From Leptospira chreensis (lineage in GTDB: Bacteria > Spirochaetota > Leptospiria > Leptospirales > Leptospiraceae), in assembly GCF_016919165.1 (NCBI RefSeq), contig NZ_JAFFPS010000059.1:1-32800 (forward strand): DNA of 32,800 nt, read 5' to 3'. Numbering within the stretch: the first letter of the stretch is position 1; each line of letters begins with the position of its first letter. The notes beneath the pieces were generated by a model that was not told the origin of the DNA, made no database searches, and saw only the letters and a program-made list of their open reading frames with translations. This document shows positions 1 through 7,334 of this stretch, one piece after another. The position numbers and the translations under genes are program-made.

Positions 1-252
1 ATGGCAAAAGAAATCACTTGGCCTCAAATTTTGTTTGCAAGTTTACTTGGCCTTCTTCCCTATTTTTATCTTGTCTATCTCCACCTGGACTTTCTGATTA
101 GTATACTACTTATCATTCCTAGTTTCGTTTATATGTATAAATTAATGAAACGCTGGATCGATGGGTTCACTGGAGATTGTTTGGGTGCCGTCCAACAAGT
201 TGTTGAAACTTGTATCTGGATATCAGGAGTGTTTTTATGGACCTCTATTTGA
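1..252 (+). CDS. cobS: Adenosylcobinamide-GDP ribazoletransferase (cobalamin synthase), C-terminal part
   Basis: This is the 3' end of a gene that begins before the window; the ATG at base 1 is probably an internal Met. The 83 visible residues contain two hydrophobic segments and, near the end, the stretch [16 protein letters not shown], which matches the conserved C-terminal G-x-TGD-x-LGA motif of CobS. CobS is an inner-membrane enzyme that joins adenosylcobinamide-GDP to alpha-ribazole (or its phosphate) in the last steps of vitamin B12 synthesis. The downstream gene is a cobC-type phosphatase whose start lies inside this reading frame (16-bp overlap), the expected pathway partner. The assignment is fairly firm despite the truncation. 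Confidence 0.85.
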   Translation: MAKEITWPQILFASLLGLLPYFYLVYLHLDFLISILLIIPSFVYMYKLMKRWIDGFTGDCLGAVQQVVETCIWISGVFLWTSI

Positions 253-830
253 TCCGCCATCCGGAAACTACTGCTCCCAAAGGGACTTGTTATGGTCGCA
301 CTGACTTTCCTCTCAAATACCCGGTAGAAGATACAGCCGATTCCACATTCTCCTATTTACCACCAAACTTTGATTTTTTCCTTTCTAGCCCTGCACCTCG
401 GGCTTTGAAATTATCTTCTGCTCTATTATCCAAATACAATCTAAAACCAACAGAACTTTGCACCATACCAACTGACGAACGTTTGTGGGAAATGAATTTC
501 GGGGATTGGGATGGAAAACTTTGGGAAGACATTCCAAGAAAAGAAACCCTTCCTTGGATGAAGGACTTTGTGAATGCAAGAACTCCTGGTGGAGAAGCCT
601 TTACTGATCTGATATTAAGAGTGGATGCTTTTATAGAAGATTGGAAAGAAGGGGGAGTGTTACGAAAAGATTGGGAAAGGACAAACAATCGGTCGCTAAC
701 TTCTTTAATCGTTGTTTGTCACTCAGGGCCGATCCGTGCTGTTCTTTGCAAACAACACGGAACTCCCTATGAAGAAGCGTTCAAATCTCCCGTGGACTTT
801 GGATCCGTCCACAAACTAGAGATTTCTTAA
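237..830 (+). CDS. cobC: Histidine phosphatase, probable alpha-ribazole phosphatase
   Basis: A 197-residue protein of the phosphoglycerate-mutase-like histidine phosphatase family. The N-terminal catalytic motif is LIRHPET (His8; Pro replaces the usual Gly of RHG). The second histidine lies in [12 protein letters not shown] (His162), and [10 protein letters not shown] supplies the conserved acidic stretch. CobC removes phosphate from alpha-ribazole-5'-phosphate or adenosylcobalamin-5'-phosphate. The pathway role rests on coupling with cobS; by fold alone it could be another small-molecule phosphatase. The ATG at 237 was chosen because AGGAG at 225-229 is 7 nt upstream and the catalytic motif then falls at the usual distance from the N-terminus. 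A TTG at 210 in frame is less likely. Its TAA overlaps the stop of the convergent gatB in a shared TTAA. Confidence 0.85.
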   Translation: MDLYLIRHPETTAPKGTCYGRTDFPLKYPVEDTADSTFSYLPPNFDFFLSSPAPRALKLSSALLSKYNLKPTELCTIPTDERLWEMNFGDWDGKLWEDIPRKETLPWMKDFVNARTPGGEAFTDLILRVDAFIEDWKEGGVLRKDWERTNNRSLTSLIVVCHSGPIRAVLCKQHGTPYEEAFKSPVDFGSVHKLEIS

Positions 831-2290
831 ACTTTCTTTTTTTCGCCGAGTGGTCCGAGTTTGGCTAGGATCAGATCGTTGACTAGTTTTGGATCTGCTT
901 TGCCTTTAGTTTCTTTCATCACACCACCAACAATCGCACCAAGCACACGGTCCTTTCCATTTTTCCAACCTTCTACTGATTCGGGTTGGGATTCAATCAC
1001 TCGGGTTACAATCTCTTCTAGAGCTTTGTCATCGCGAACCACTTTTAAACCTTTTGTTTCCACAATGGTTTCTGGCTGGTCTTTGGTGGTTAACATATCT
1101 TCAAAAATAGATTTTGCAATTTTACCTGTGATCTCTCCTGAGTTGATGAGTTTCACAAGTTTACCAATTCGCAAAGGATCGATGGCAAATTCCTGAATGG
1201 AAATGTTTTCTTTGTTTACGATTCCAAGAATTTCATCTTTTACCCAGTTGGATGTTTTTTTAGCATCACCGGATACAAGCAGTGCTTGTTCAAAGTATTC
1301 CGCGATCTCACGTTCGCTTGTTAACACTTCTGCATCATAATCAGGAAGTCCCAGTTCTGTTTTGTATCTTTCCTTTTTTTGTCTTGGAAGTTCCGGTAAA
1401 GTTTTACGAATGTCTTCAATAAAAGAACTTGAGATTTGAATGGTGGGAAGATCCGGTTCTGGGAAATAACGATAGTCATGGCTCATTTCTTTGGAACGCA
1501 TAGGAATGGTTTTGAGTAAAGTCGCATCCCAAAGTTTTGTCATCTGGCGGAAGGATTCCCCACGAGAATAAACATCTTTTTGCCATTCGATTTCATAGTC
1601 TATCGCTTGTTTTACGGCCTTAAAAGAGTTTAAGTTTTTGATTTCTACCCGTGTACGAAATCCTTTTTCACCTTTGGGGCGAATGGAAACGTTAGCATCA
1701 CATCGAAGGGAACCTTCTTCCATATTACAATCGGAAACTTGAATGTATCGTAATATAGTTTTGAGTTCGTTAAGATAAACATAAGCCTCATCAGAAGAAC
1801 GTAAGTCCGGTTCTGAAACGATTTCAATGAGTGGAGTTCCCGCACGATTGTAATCAACATAAGAACGATTGATTGCTGGATCATGGGAATGGATTAGTTT
1901 TCCCGCATCCTCTTCCATATGGATTCGCGTCAGAGGAATGAACTTCTCGTCTGTTTCCCCTTTGAGTTTGATATGGATTCCACCTTGGGTTGCATAAGGT
2001 TTATCAAACTGAGAAATCTGGTATCCTTTTGGTAAGTCAGGATAAAAATAATTTTTACGATCAAACTTTGTGAATTGGGTGATCTCACATCCGAGAGCCA
2101 CTCCAGCACGAACGGCTTTTTCCAAAACCACTTCGTTTAACACCGGCAATGTGCCAGGCAAAGCCACACAAAGTGGAGAAATATGAGTATTAGGACTACC
2201 GCCGAATTCGTTCGTAGCCGTGGAAAAAATTTTAGAGAGAGTGTTGAGTTGGACGTGGACTTCCAGACCGATGATAACTTCGTATTCCAT
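827..2290 (-). CDS. gatB: Aspartyl/glutamyl-tRNA(Asn/Gln) amidotransferase subunit B
   Basis: A 487-residue protein, the normal GatB length. The N-terminus [12 protein letters not shown], the [20 protein letters not shown] region and the [15 protein letters not shown] stretch are hallmarks of GatB. The C-terminal ~150 residues form the helical GatB/YqeY tRNA-binding domain. In the cytoplasmic GatCAB complex it phosphorylates and amidates misacylated Glu-tRNA(Gln) and/or Asp-tRNA(Asn). gatA and gatC are not in the window, so the subunits are encoded apart. The start is the ATG at 2290; no clear Shine-Dalgarno precedes it. A near-perfect 17-bp dyad at 2306-2322 lies in the 60-bp gap to the upstream hemerythrin gene. 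The 3' end overlaps cobC by 4 bp. Confidence 0.97.
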   Translation of the reverse strand: MEYEVIIGLEVHVQLNTLSKIFSTATNEFGGSPNTHISPLCVALPGTLPVLNEVVLEKAVRAGVALGCEITQFTKFDRKNYFYPDLPKGYQISQFDKPYATQGGIHIKLKGETDEKFIPLTRIHMEEDAGKLIHSHDPAINRSYVDYNRAGTPLIEIVSEPDLRSSDEAYVYLNELKTILRYIQVSDCNMEEGSLRCDANVSIRPKGEKGFRTRVEIKNLNSFKAVKQAIDYEIEWQKDVYSRGESFRQMTKLWDATLLKTIPMRSKEMSHDYRYFPEPDLPTIQISSSFIEDIRKTLPELPRQKKERYKTELGLPDYDAEVLTSEREIAEYFEQALLVSGDAKKTSNWVKDEILGIVNKENISIQEFAIDPLRIGKLVKLINSGEITGKIAKSIFEDMLTTKDQPETIVETKGLKVVRDDKALEEIVTRVIESQPESVEGWKNGKDRVLGAIVGGVMKETKGKADPKLVNDLILAKLGPLGEKKKV

Positions 2291-2305
2291 GGGGTTTGGA
2301 AACAG

Positions 2306-2322
2306 GATTTTCCCGGAAAATC
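2306..2322. promoter_or_regulatory. 17-bp perfect dyad upstream of gatB
   Basis: GATTTTCC-C-GGAAAATC has perfect 8-bp arms around one central base. It starts 16 bp before the gatB ATG, between gatB and the hemerythrin gene. A one-base centre cannot form an RNA hairpin with full arms, so a protein-binding operator is more plausible than a terminator. No factor can be named. Confidence 0.3.
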
Positions 2323-2350
2323 ACCTTGGCAATTCAATTTCCGACAGAAA

Positions 2351-3454
2351 TCAATCGAGAGGGTCTGGGGCCGATTGCATCACCAACTTATAGAGGTTTT
2401 TTTGCTCCCGAGAGATACTGATTTCACCAGCTTGGTGCAATTTTTTGGTAAACTCAGAAAGTTCCCGCACACGGGATTCAAAGGCAATTCCGATTTTTTT
2501 ATCCTCAAGAGCAATATGGGACAAAAGCCAATTCCGAAGGTCTTGCACCAAATGCAATCCAGCCCGAGGATTTCCTAATTTAAATTCATCGTTTCTTGTT
2601 TTGATAAAATCAATAAACCGTTTGTGTTGGTTCATATGATTGACCACGTCAGTAAACCGAAAGTAACGCATGATTTTATCTTCTACACCAAAATGATCTT
2701 TTGTGTATTCGATAGCCGCTGTAATTACCCGATGGAATGTATCACTAGATCCATCACCTAACTTCAATGAGTGATCCAGTTCCACAATCATTTTCAATAA
2801 CCAAACATGTTGTAAGTCAATAATAGGAACACCAGTAGAAAGATTGTAGGTTTTCCAAATGTTTCGGATTTCTTGGATGGTATCAATCGACTGTTCGTGT
2901 AATGCTATATGTGTTGTATCCATTTGCACAATGTTTTGATAAATCAGAAGTTGTTCTTTGGAAATGGGATATTTCCCCGATTTTAAAATTTCGTTGCAGT
3001 AAGATTTTAAATCAACACCACTGGCTTTGAAAAATTCAGCATAATCGGTATCATCATGTAAGATATGTTGGAACAACCATTTTTTAAGAATTTGTAAAAT
3101 ACCCAAAGCAGCCATTTGGCTATCCTTTGCTTCATAGTATTTTCCAGTTAACCTCTCTACAAAGTGGCGGTGGCCATTTACATGTTCTTTAAATCCGGGA
3201 TAATTAAAATGTTCTAGAATGTCTTCTTCTAAGGCAAAATGTTCTGCCACATAATCCAAAGCCTTTCGAAAGGAAATATGAACATCCACTTCCGATTCCT
3301 CTTTTTCGGATTCCACAATCGTCTCTTCTAATTCTAGGATGATATGAACCAACCAAACATGTTGGAGGTCAATGATGGGAATTCCAAGGTGGAAAGGTTC
3401 ACTTAACCAAGTGATTCGTAAGGAATCTAAATGCGCGGAGTAATCCTTTTGCAT
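2351..3454 (-). CDS. Tandem (two-domain) bacteriohemerythrin
   Basis: A 367-residue soluble protein built from two successive hemerythrin domains. Domain 1 has all seven di-iron ligands (His32, His72, Glu76, His91, His95, His130, Asp135). Domain 2 also has all seven (His216, His254, Glu258, His273, His277, His313, Asp318). Both share the opening G-[IV]-P-IIDLQHVWL. Each domain is followed by a similar helix (PISKEQLLIYQNIVQ and SISREQKNLYKLVMQ), so the whole ~180-residue unit was duplicated. Hemerythrins bind O2 at a di-iron site and some bind or respond to NO; no output domain is fused here, so storage, delivery or scavenging are the options. A 9/10 FNR/DNR-type site lies 55-69 bp upstream. 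The ATG at 3454 has a weak, close GGAAC ahead of it. Confidence 0.9.
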   Translation of the reverse strand: MQKDYSAHLDSLRITWLSEPFHLGIPIIDLQHVWLVHIILELEETIVESEKEESEVDVHISFRKALDYVAEHFALEEDILEHFNYPGFKEHVNGHRHFVERLTGKYYEAKDSQMAALGILQILKKWLFQHILHDDTDYAEFFKASGVDLKSYCNEILKSGKYPISKEQLLIYQNIVQMDTTHIALHEQSIDTIQEIRNIWKTYNLSTGVPIIDLQHVWLLKMIVELDHSLKLGDGSSDTFHRVITAAIEYTKDHFGVEDKIMRYFRFTDVVNHMNQHKRFIDFIKTRNDEFKLGNPRAGLHLVQDLRNWLLSHIALEDKKIGIAFESRVRELSEFTKKLHQAGEISISREQKNLYKLVMQSAPDPLD

Positions 3455-3509
3455 AGTTCCACGAAAATATGCACAAGTGCGATGTCACGAATTAGAATCA
3501 ATCTTGGAA

Positions 3510-3523
3510 TTGATATTTATCAG
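3510..3523 (-). promoter_or_regulatory. FNR/DNR-like site upstream of the hemerythrin gene (9/10 match)
   Basis: The top strand reads TTGATATTTATCAG; the consensus TTGAT-N4-ATCAA is met except for the last base. Its centre is 62.5 bp before the hemerythrin start codon, almost the same distance as the perfect site before norC (63.5 bp). One such near-match is expected by chance in a window this long, so location is the main support. A TCTAAT that could be a -10 lies 13 bp downstream, which would not be class II spacing. Confidence 0.4.
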
Positions 3524-3593
3524 TAATTTAAAACAGCAAGTATGATGGTGGAAGTGTCGGTTTTTTTTATTTGGAATGAAGCAGGAGTAAGGA

Positions 3594-3645
3594 ACTCCCG
3601 AGTTTCCTCGGGAGTAAGCATATTTAAACAAACATTGTTTAAATA
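3594..3645. terminator. Two consecutive inverted repeats at the 3' end of the aldehyde dehydrogenase gene
   Basis: A GC-rich hairpin has arms ACTCCCGAG (3594-3602) and CTCGGGAGT (3607-3615) around TTTC. Beside it is an AT-rich repeat with arms TATTTAAACAA (3621-3631) and TTGTTTAAATA (3635-3645) around three bases, overlapping the dehydrogenase stop codon. No U-run follows the GC hairpin on the transcribed strand, so this may be a factor-dependent terminator or an mRNA 3'-end protector rather than a classical intrinsic terminator. Confidence 0.45.
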
Positions 3646-5114
3646 AAGAATTTTGTTGTTAATCTTACAATCAATCTCACAAAACCTGAGTAAGGTGGAT
3701 ACATCAATTTAGCGATGGATGCCTTAGGAGTTTGTAAAACAGACCTTTCATGTGAAAAAGTTTTGAATCCAAAATGGCCATGATAACTACCATGACCCGA
3801 ATGATTCACTCCACCAAAAGGAAGATTGGAATTCACCAAATGCAGGATCACATCGTTAATCACTGTCCCACCAGAACTAGTTCTACGAAGGACATATTTA
3901 GATGTACGGCTTTTTTTTGTGAAAATATACAACGCCAACGGTTTTGGTCTTTCATTGATGATGTGGATGGCTTCATCTAAAGTTTTATAAGTAACAATAG
4001 GAAGCAGTGGGCCAAAAATTTCATCTTCCATGATACGAGCATCCAAAGAGACATTCGTGAGAATGGTTGGTGAAATGAAATTATCAGAACTTCTCACTTC
4101 CCCACCATAAGCAATCTTTGCCCCTTTTTTCACAGCATCTTCGATATAAGAAGACACTCGTCCAAAGTTCTTTGCATTTACGATACGGCAAAAGTCTGGG
4201 CTTGCTGTAAAGTTTTCTGGTTTGGAGTTAAAGAAACTTTCTGTGGTTTCTTTTGCATTTTTTACAAATTCATCTACTTTGGATTCAGGAATCAAAAGAT
4301 AATCTGGAGCTACACAAGTTTGTCCGGCATTCAGAAATTTTCCCCACATAATCCTTTCCGCTGCCACTTTCATATCTGCATCTTCTGCAACGATAGAAGG
4401 CGACTTTCCACCTAACTCTAACGTGACGCTAGTGAGATTTTTGGCAGCAGCAGTCATAACGATTTTACCAACAGGAGTGGAACCAGTAAAAAAGATATGA
4501 TCGAAAGGTGCTTCCAGTAATGCAGTGGAAACGGCAACATCACCTTCAAATACAGCAACTTCCTCTTCAGAAAACACTTCGCTTAACATTGTTTTAATGA
4601 CATCTGCAGTGTGTGGGGTGAACTCAGAAGGTTTTAACATTACCGTATTACCCGCAGCAATCGCAGCTGCCAAAGGGGCAATCGCTAAATGGAAAGGATA
4701 ATTCCAAGGAGCAATGATCAAACAAACTCCCTTTGGTTCATAAACAATCCGGCTGGTCGCACCGAGTAAAGTCGGTGGAGTCATTACGTTTTTTGGACGC
4801 ATCCAATGTTTTACATGGCGGATGGCATCATTGATTTCTGCAATGGTAGGAAGAATTTCTGTAATGTCCACTTCGCCAGAGGATTTTTGGAAATCAGAGT
4901 GAAGTGCCTTTTGAATTTCTATTTGGTATTTAAGGACAACATCTTTCAGTTTTTTGAGTTTTGCGATTCGAGTTTTGAAATTCGACAACCGAAGTTCCAA
5001 AGCCTTTGTTTTTTGTGCTTTGAAGATACGGTCAATATCGGATGGAGTAAAACTTTTTGTTTGGATCACAGGCTTTCCAGTGGTAGGGGCTTGTGTGAGA
5101 GTGGCTTGAGTCAT
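3639..5114 (-). CDS. Aldehyde dehydrogenase, class-3 / fatty-aldehyde type
   Basis: A 491-residue NAD(P)-dependent aldehyde dehydrogenase. Visible motifs are [21 protein letters not shown] (Rossmann-fold region), KPSE, the general base in LELGGK (Glu233) and the nucleophile in GQTCVAPDY (Cys267). The 34-residue spacing between Glu and Cys is the family norm. EIFGPLLPI and the late [15 protein letters not shown] stretch also fit. The APDY after the catalytic Cys and the hydrophobic C-terminal tail resemble class 3 / fatty aldehyde dehydrogenases, which oxidise medium- or long-chain aldehydes to acids; the substrate is inferred only. GGAG lies 6 nt before the ATG at 5114. It is the first gene of the run leading to the hemerythrin gene, but two inverted repeats separate them, so they may not be co-transcribed. 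Confidence 0.9.
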   Translation of the reverse strand: MTQATLTQAPTTGKPVIQTKSFTPSDIDRIFKAQKTKALELRLSNFKTRIAKLKKLKDVVLKYQIEIQKALHSDFQKSSGEVDITEILPTIAEINDAIRHVKHWMRPKNVMTPPTLLGATSRIVYEPKGVCLIIAPWNYPFHLAIAPLAAAIAAGNTVMLKPSEFTPHTADVIKTMLSEVFSEEEVAVFEGDVAVSTALLEAPFDHIFFTGSTPVGKIVMTAAAKNLTSVTLELGGKSPSIVAEDADMKVAAERIMWGKFLNAGQTCVAPDYLLIPESKVDEFVKNAKETTESFFNSKPENFTASPDFCRIVNAKNFGRVSSYIEDAVKKGAKIAYGGEVRSSDNFISPTILTNVSLDARIMEDEIFGPLLPIVTYKTLDEAIHIINERPKPLALYIFTKKSRTSKYVLRRTSSGGTVINDVILHLVNSNLPFGGVNHSGHGSYHGHFGFKTFSHERSVLQTPKASIAKLMYPPYSGFVRLIVRLTTKFFI

Positions 5115-5201
5115 GGGAATCTCCGTATATTACTGACTCTCGTTCATTTAGAGAGGAAATTCAAGAACTTTTTCTAGAACCAGGGCGAATCTATGTCTTT
5201 T

Positions 5202-7334
5202 TTATGCCAAAAATCCCTTTCCAAACCCCGGAGGAGGCCCGTTTTGTGCATACGATTCGGTGCGTTCTAAATACAATTTTGCTGCTTTGTCGGAAGGATC
5301 GATTGCAAAGACGGCGCGAAATCCGGCTCCTGCCTTTTCAAATTCCCCATCCCAAAACAAATGTACACTTTCTTCGAATTGTTCTTTGGTTTTTAATTTT
5401 AATTCAAAAGCCTCTTCTACACCATCCACCAAAACCTGGGCAATCCCAATTAACTTTTGTTTGGCTGGAATTTTAATAAAATCTAATAAACGATGCGGAT
5501 AGGAATCAGGATGTTGTAATTCGAGAAGAGCATCCAAACTTAAAATGATTTTAGCACCGTATTTTTTTGTCATGGATTCTAGTGAGTTGGCAACACCTAG
5601 GGAATCGGAAAGGACAGCAGATTCAATCCGTTGTTCTTCACCGATAATTCCAAGCATCAGTTCTCCAAAATGAATCCCCACTCCAATTCGGATTTCACCA
5701 ACGCGGTGGGATTTTGATTCCTTATTCCACCTTGCGGTTGTTTTGTGCATCTCTATCGCAGCTAACAAAGCATCTTCTGGTTGTCTTTCAAACAAAGCAA
5801 AAATTGCGTCTCCAACATACTTTTCAATAAATCCGTTATGAGATCTAATGGTAGGCCCCACTTGCCGTAAAAAATCATTCAGAAAAAGAAAAGTTTCCTC
5901 AGGACTCAAAGATTCTGAGATGGCAGTGAAATCTCTGATATCAGAAGACAAAACGGACATTTGTTTAACGATAAAATCTCCGCGTTTGACTCTCGTTTCA
6001 GAAACCTTTGAAAACAATTGAATGAGTCGCAAAGGAACGAACTTCGCATAGACTTTGTTCGACGATTCTAGTCGATTATTCACTTCAATCAATTCTGTAG
6101 TTAAAGTATCCATTGAGGAATAAAACCGAGCATTTCTTCTTGCGAGTAAAATACTCTGAAACAAAAAGAATACAAATAAAGAAAATGGCATAAATGGTTG
6201 AGACTGAAACCAATAATTTCCAGCCATCAAATCATGTGTAGACCCAAGCATCAGTAACAAAGATCCGTAAAACATCAAACTACTATCTTTCTTTCTTTGG
6301 CGATAAATCTTAAGAATCACATAAAAGGAACAAACACTAAAAAACAGAATCAATACTTGTGAAAAAATATTTGTTTTTGTAAATAGTTTTACATCTGTCA
6401 AAACTACAAAAGATACAAAACAGGCCGTTATACTCCAACAAGAGTATAACATCCATTTGGGGACTTCTGACTTCCCTGGAAATAAACTCTTCAAATAACC
6501 TAGGAAAAAACAAACAAGAAGAGGTGCCGATATATAATCCAATATCTGCATCCAGTGCCAAGAAAAATCAGGAAATGCATAGATGATATAAAAATTATCG
6601 AGTACTACGAGTCGTAATCCCGTAAACAAACAAAACAAAGAAAAGAAAAGCGAACTCTTCTCCTCTCTTCGGAAGAAAAATACAGTGAGTTGGTACAGGG
6701 CCATAGTCAACATAGTACCAAAAACAAATACTTCTCCTGCGGAATAAATCAGTGATTCATTTTGAATGACTTCTTTGGTTCCAATTTCCAATGGTTTTCT
6801 GTACCCACCACGCGCATGGTGAAAATTACTAACAACAAAAAGTATCTCTTGTTCGTAGTCTTCTGGTTGAAAAGAAACATATTGGATCAGGTATTTAGGA
6901 AGGGCATCAAGTTCACTGGTACCAACCTTTCCAGAACTTGCAATTTTTTGACGATTGATATAGAGTTCGTAGGAACTGGTTGCTGGTTGCACCCGAAGAT
7001 AATAACGAATTTTTGGATCCGGAACTTTGAATGTTAAACGAAAAGTTGCATAACCATCACCACCTTCGCCTACCGGCCGGTATGAGTTCCAAGAAGAAGG
7101 AACTTTAACAAATACTTTGTTAGGTTCTTTGATTTTTTCAAATAAACTTTCGCCATAAACTTCTTCCCAGTAAAATTCCCATTCGCCATTCATAGAAAGT
7201 TTTTTATTGTCTTTCACATACTCAAGAGGAAGTTCCAAATACCCTTTGACTGCTTCTGGGGAAGTGCCGAAACTACAGGAAAAAAATGCCATACAAGAAA
7301 CAAAAATGATAAAAACAAAAGGAATGGTTTTCAT
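5202..7334 (-). CDS. 7TM-DISM receptor class III nucleotide cyclase, C1-like subunit (keeps metal site, lacks Asn/Arg)
   Basis: A 710-residue receptor cyclase. It has a lipoprotein-type signal (Cys20 in AFFSC), then an extracytoplasmic jelly-roll/galactose-binding-like domain (LSMNGEWEFYW, VPSSWNSY, GYATFRLTF), seven hydrophobic segments (about 205-400), and a class III cyclase domain (about 450-630). A short TPR-like tail follows. Both metal aspartates are present (Asp465 in SSDIRDFT, Asp509 in KYVGDAIFALF). The positions of the catalytic Asn and Arg are Gly580 and Ser584 (SDSLGVANSLES), so it cannot supply the transition-state residues. This is the C1 pattern of mammalian cyclases. The ATG at 7334 overlaps the stop of the upstream paralogue (TAATG), implying translational coupling, and it starts exactly at the signal peptide; upstream in-frame ATGs lie in the neighbour. 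Predicted to act with that neighbour. Confidence 0.88.
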   Translation of the reverse strand: MKTIPFVFIIFVSCMAFFSCSFGTSPEAVKGYLELPLEYVKDNKKLSMNGEWEFYWEEVYGESLFEKIKEPNKVFVKVPSSWNSYRPVGEGGDGYATFRLTFKVPDPKIRYYLRVQPATSSYELYINRQKIASSGKVGTSELDALPKYLIQYVSFQPEDYEQEILFVVSNFHHARGGYRKPLEIGTKEVIQNESLIYSAGEVFVFGTMLTMALYQLTVFFFRREEKSSLFFSLFCLFTGLRLVVLDNFYIIYAFPDFSWHWMQILDYISAPLLVCFFLGYLKSLFPGKSEVPKWMLYSCWSITACFVSFVVLTDVKLFTKTNIFSQVLILFFSVCSFYVILKIYRQRKKDSSLMFYGSLLLMLGSTHDLMAGNYWFQSQPFMPFSLFVFFLFQSILLARRNARFYSSMDTLTTELIEVNNRLESSNKVYAKFVPLRLIQLFSKVSETRVKRGDFIVKQMSVLSSDIRDFTAISESLSPEETFLFLNDFLRQVGPTIRSHNGFIEKYVGDAIFALFERQPEDALLAAIEMHKTTARWNKESKSHRVGEIRIGVGIHFGELMLGIIGEEQRIESAVLSDSLGVANSLESMTKKYGAKIILSLDALLELQHPDSYPHRLLDFIKIPAKQKLIGIAQVLVDGVEEAFELKLKTKEQFEESVHLFWDGEFEKAGAGFRAVFAIDPSDKAAKLYLERTESYAQNGPPPGFGKGFLA

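Noticed and set aside
2183..2578. Plus-strand frame of 131 codons across the gatB start and the hemerythrin end
   Set aside because: It is antisense to two well-supported genes and shows no recognisable protein feature.
3594..3615. A classical intrinsic terminator for the aldehyde dehydrogenase gene
   Set aside because: The hairpin is strong, but no T-run follows on the minus strand; the T8 run at 3561-3568 is on the other strand. Kept only as a tentative structure.
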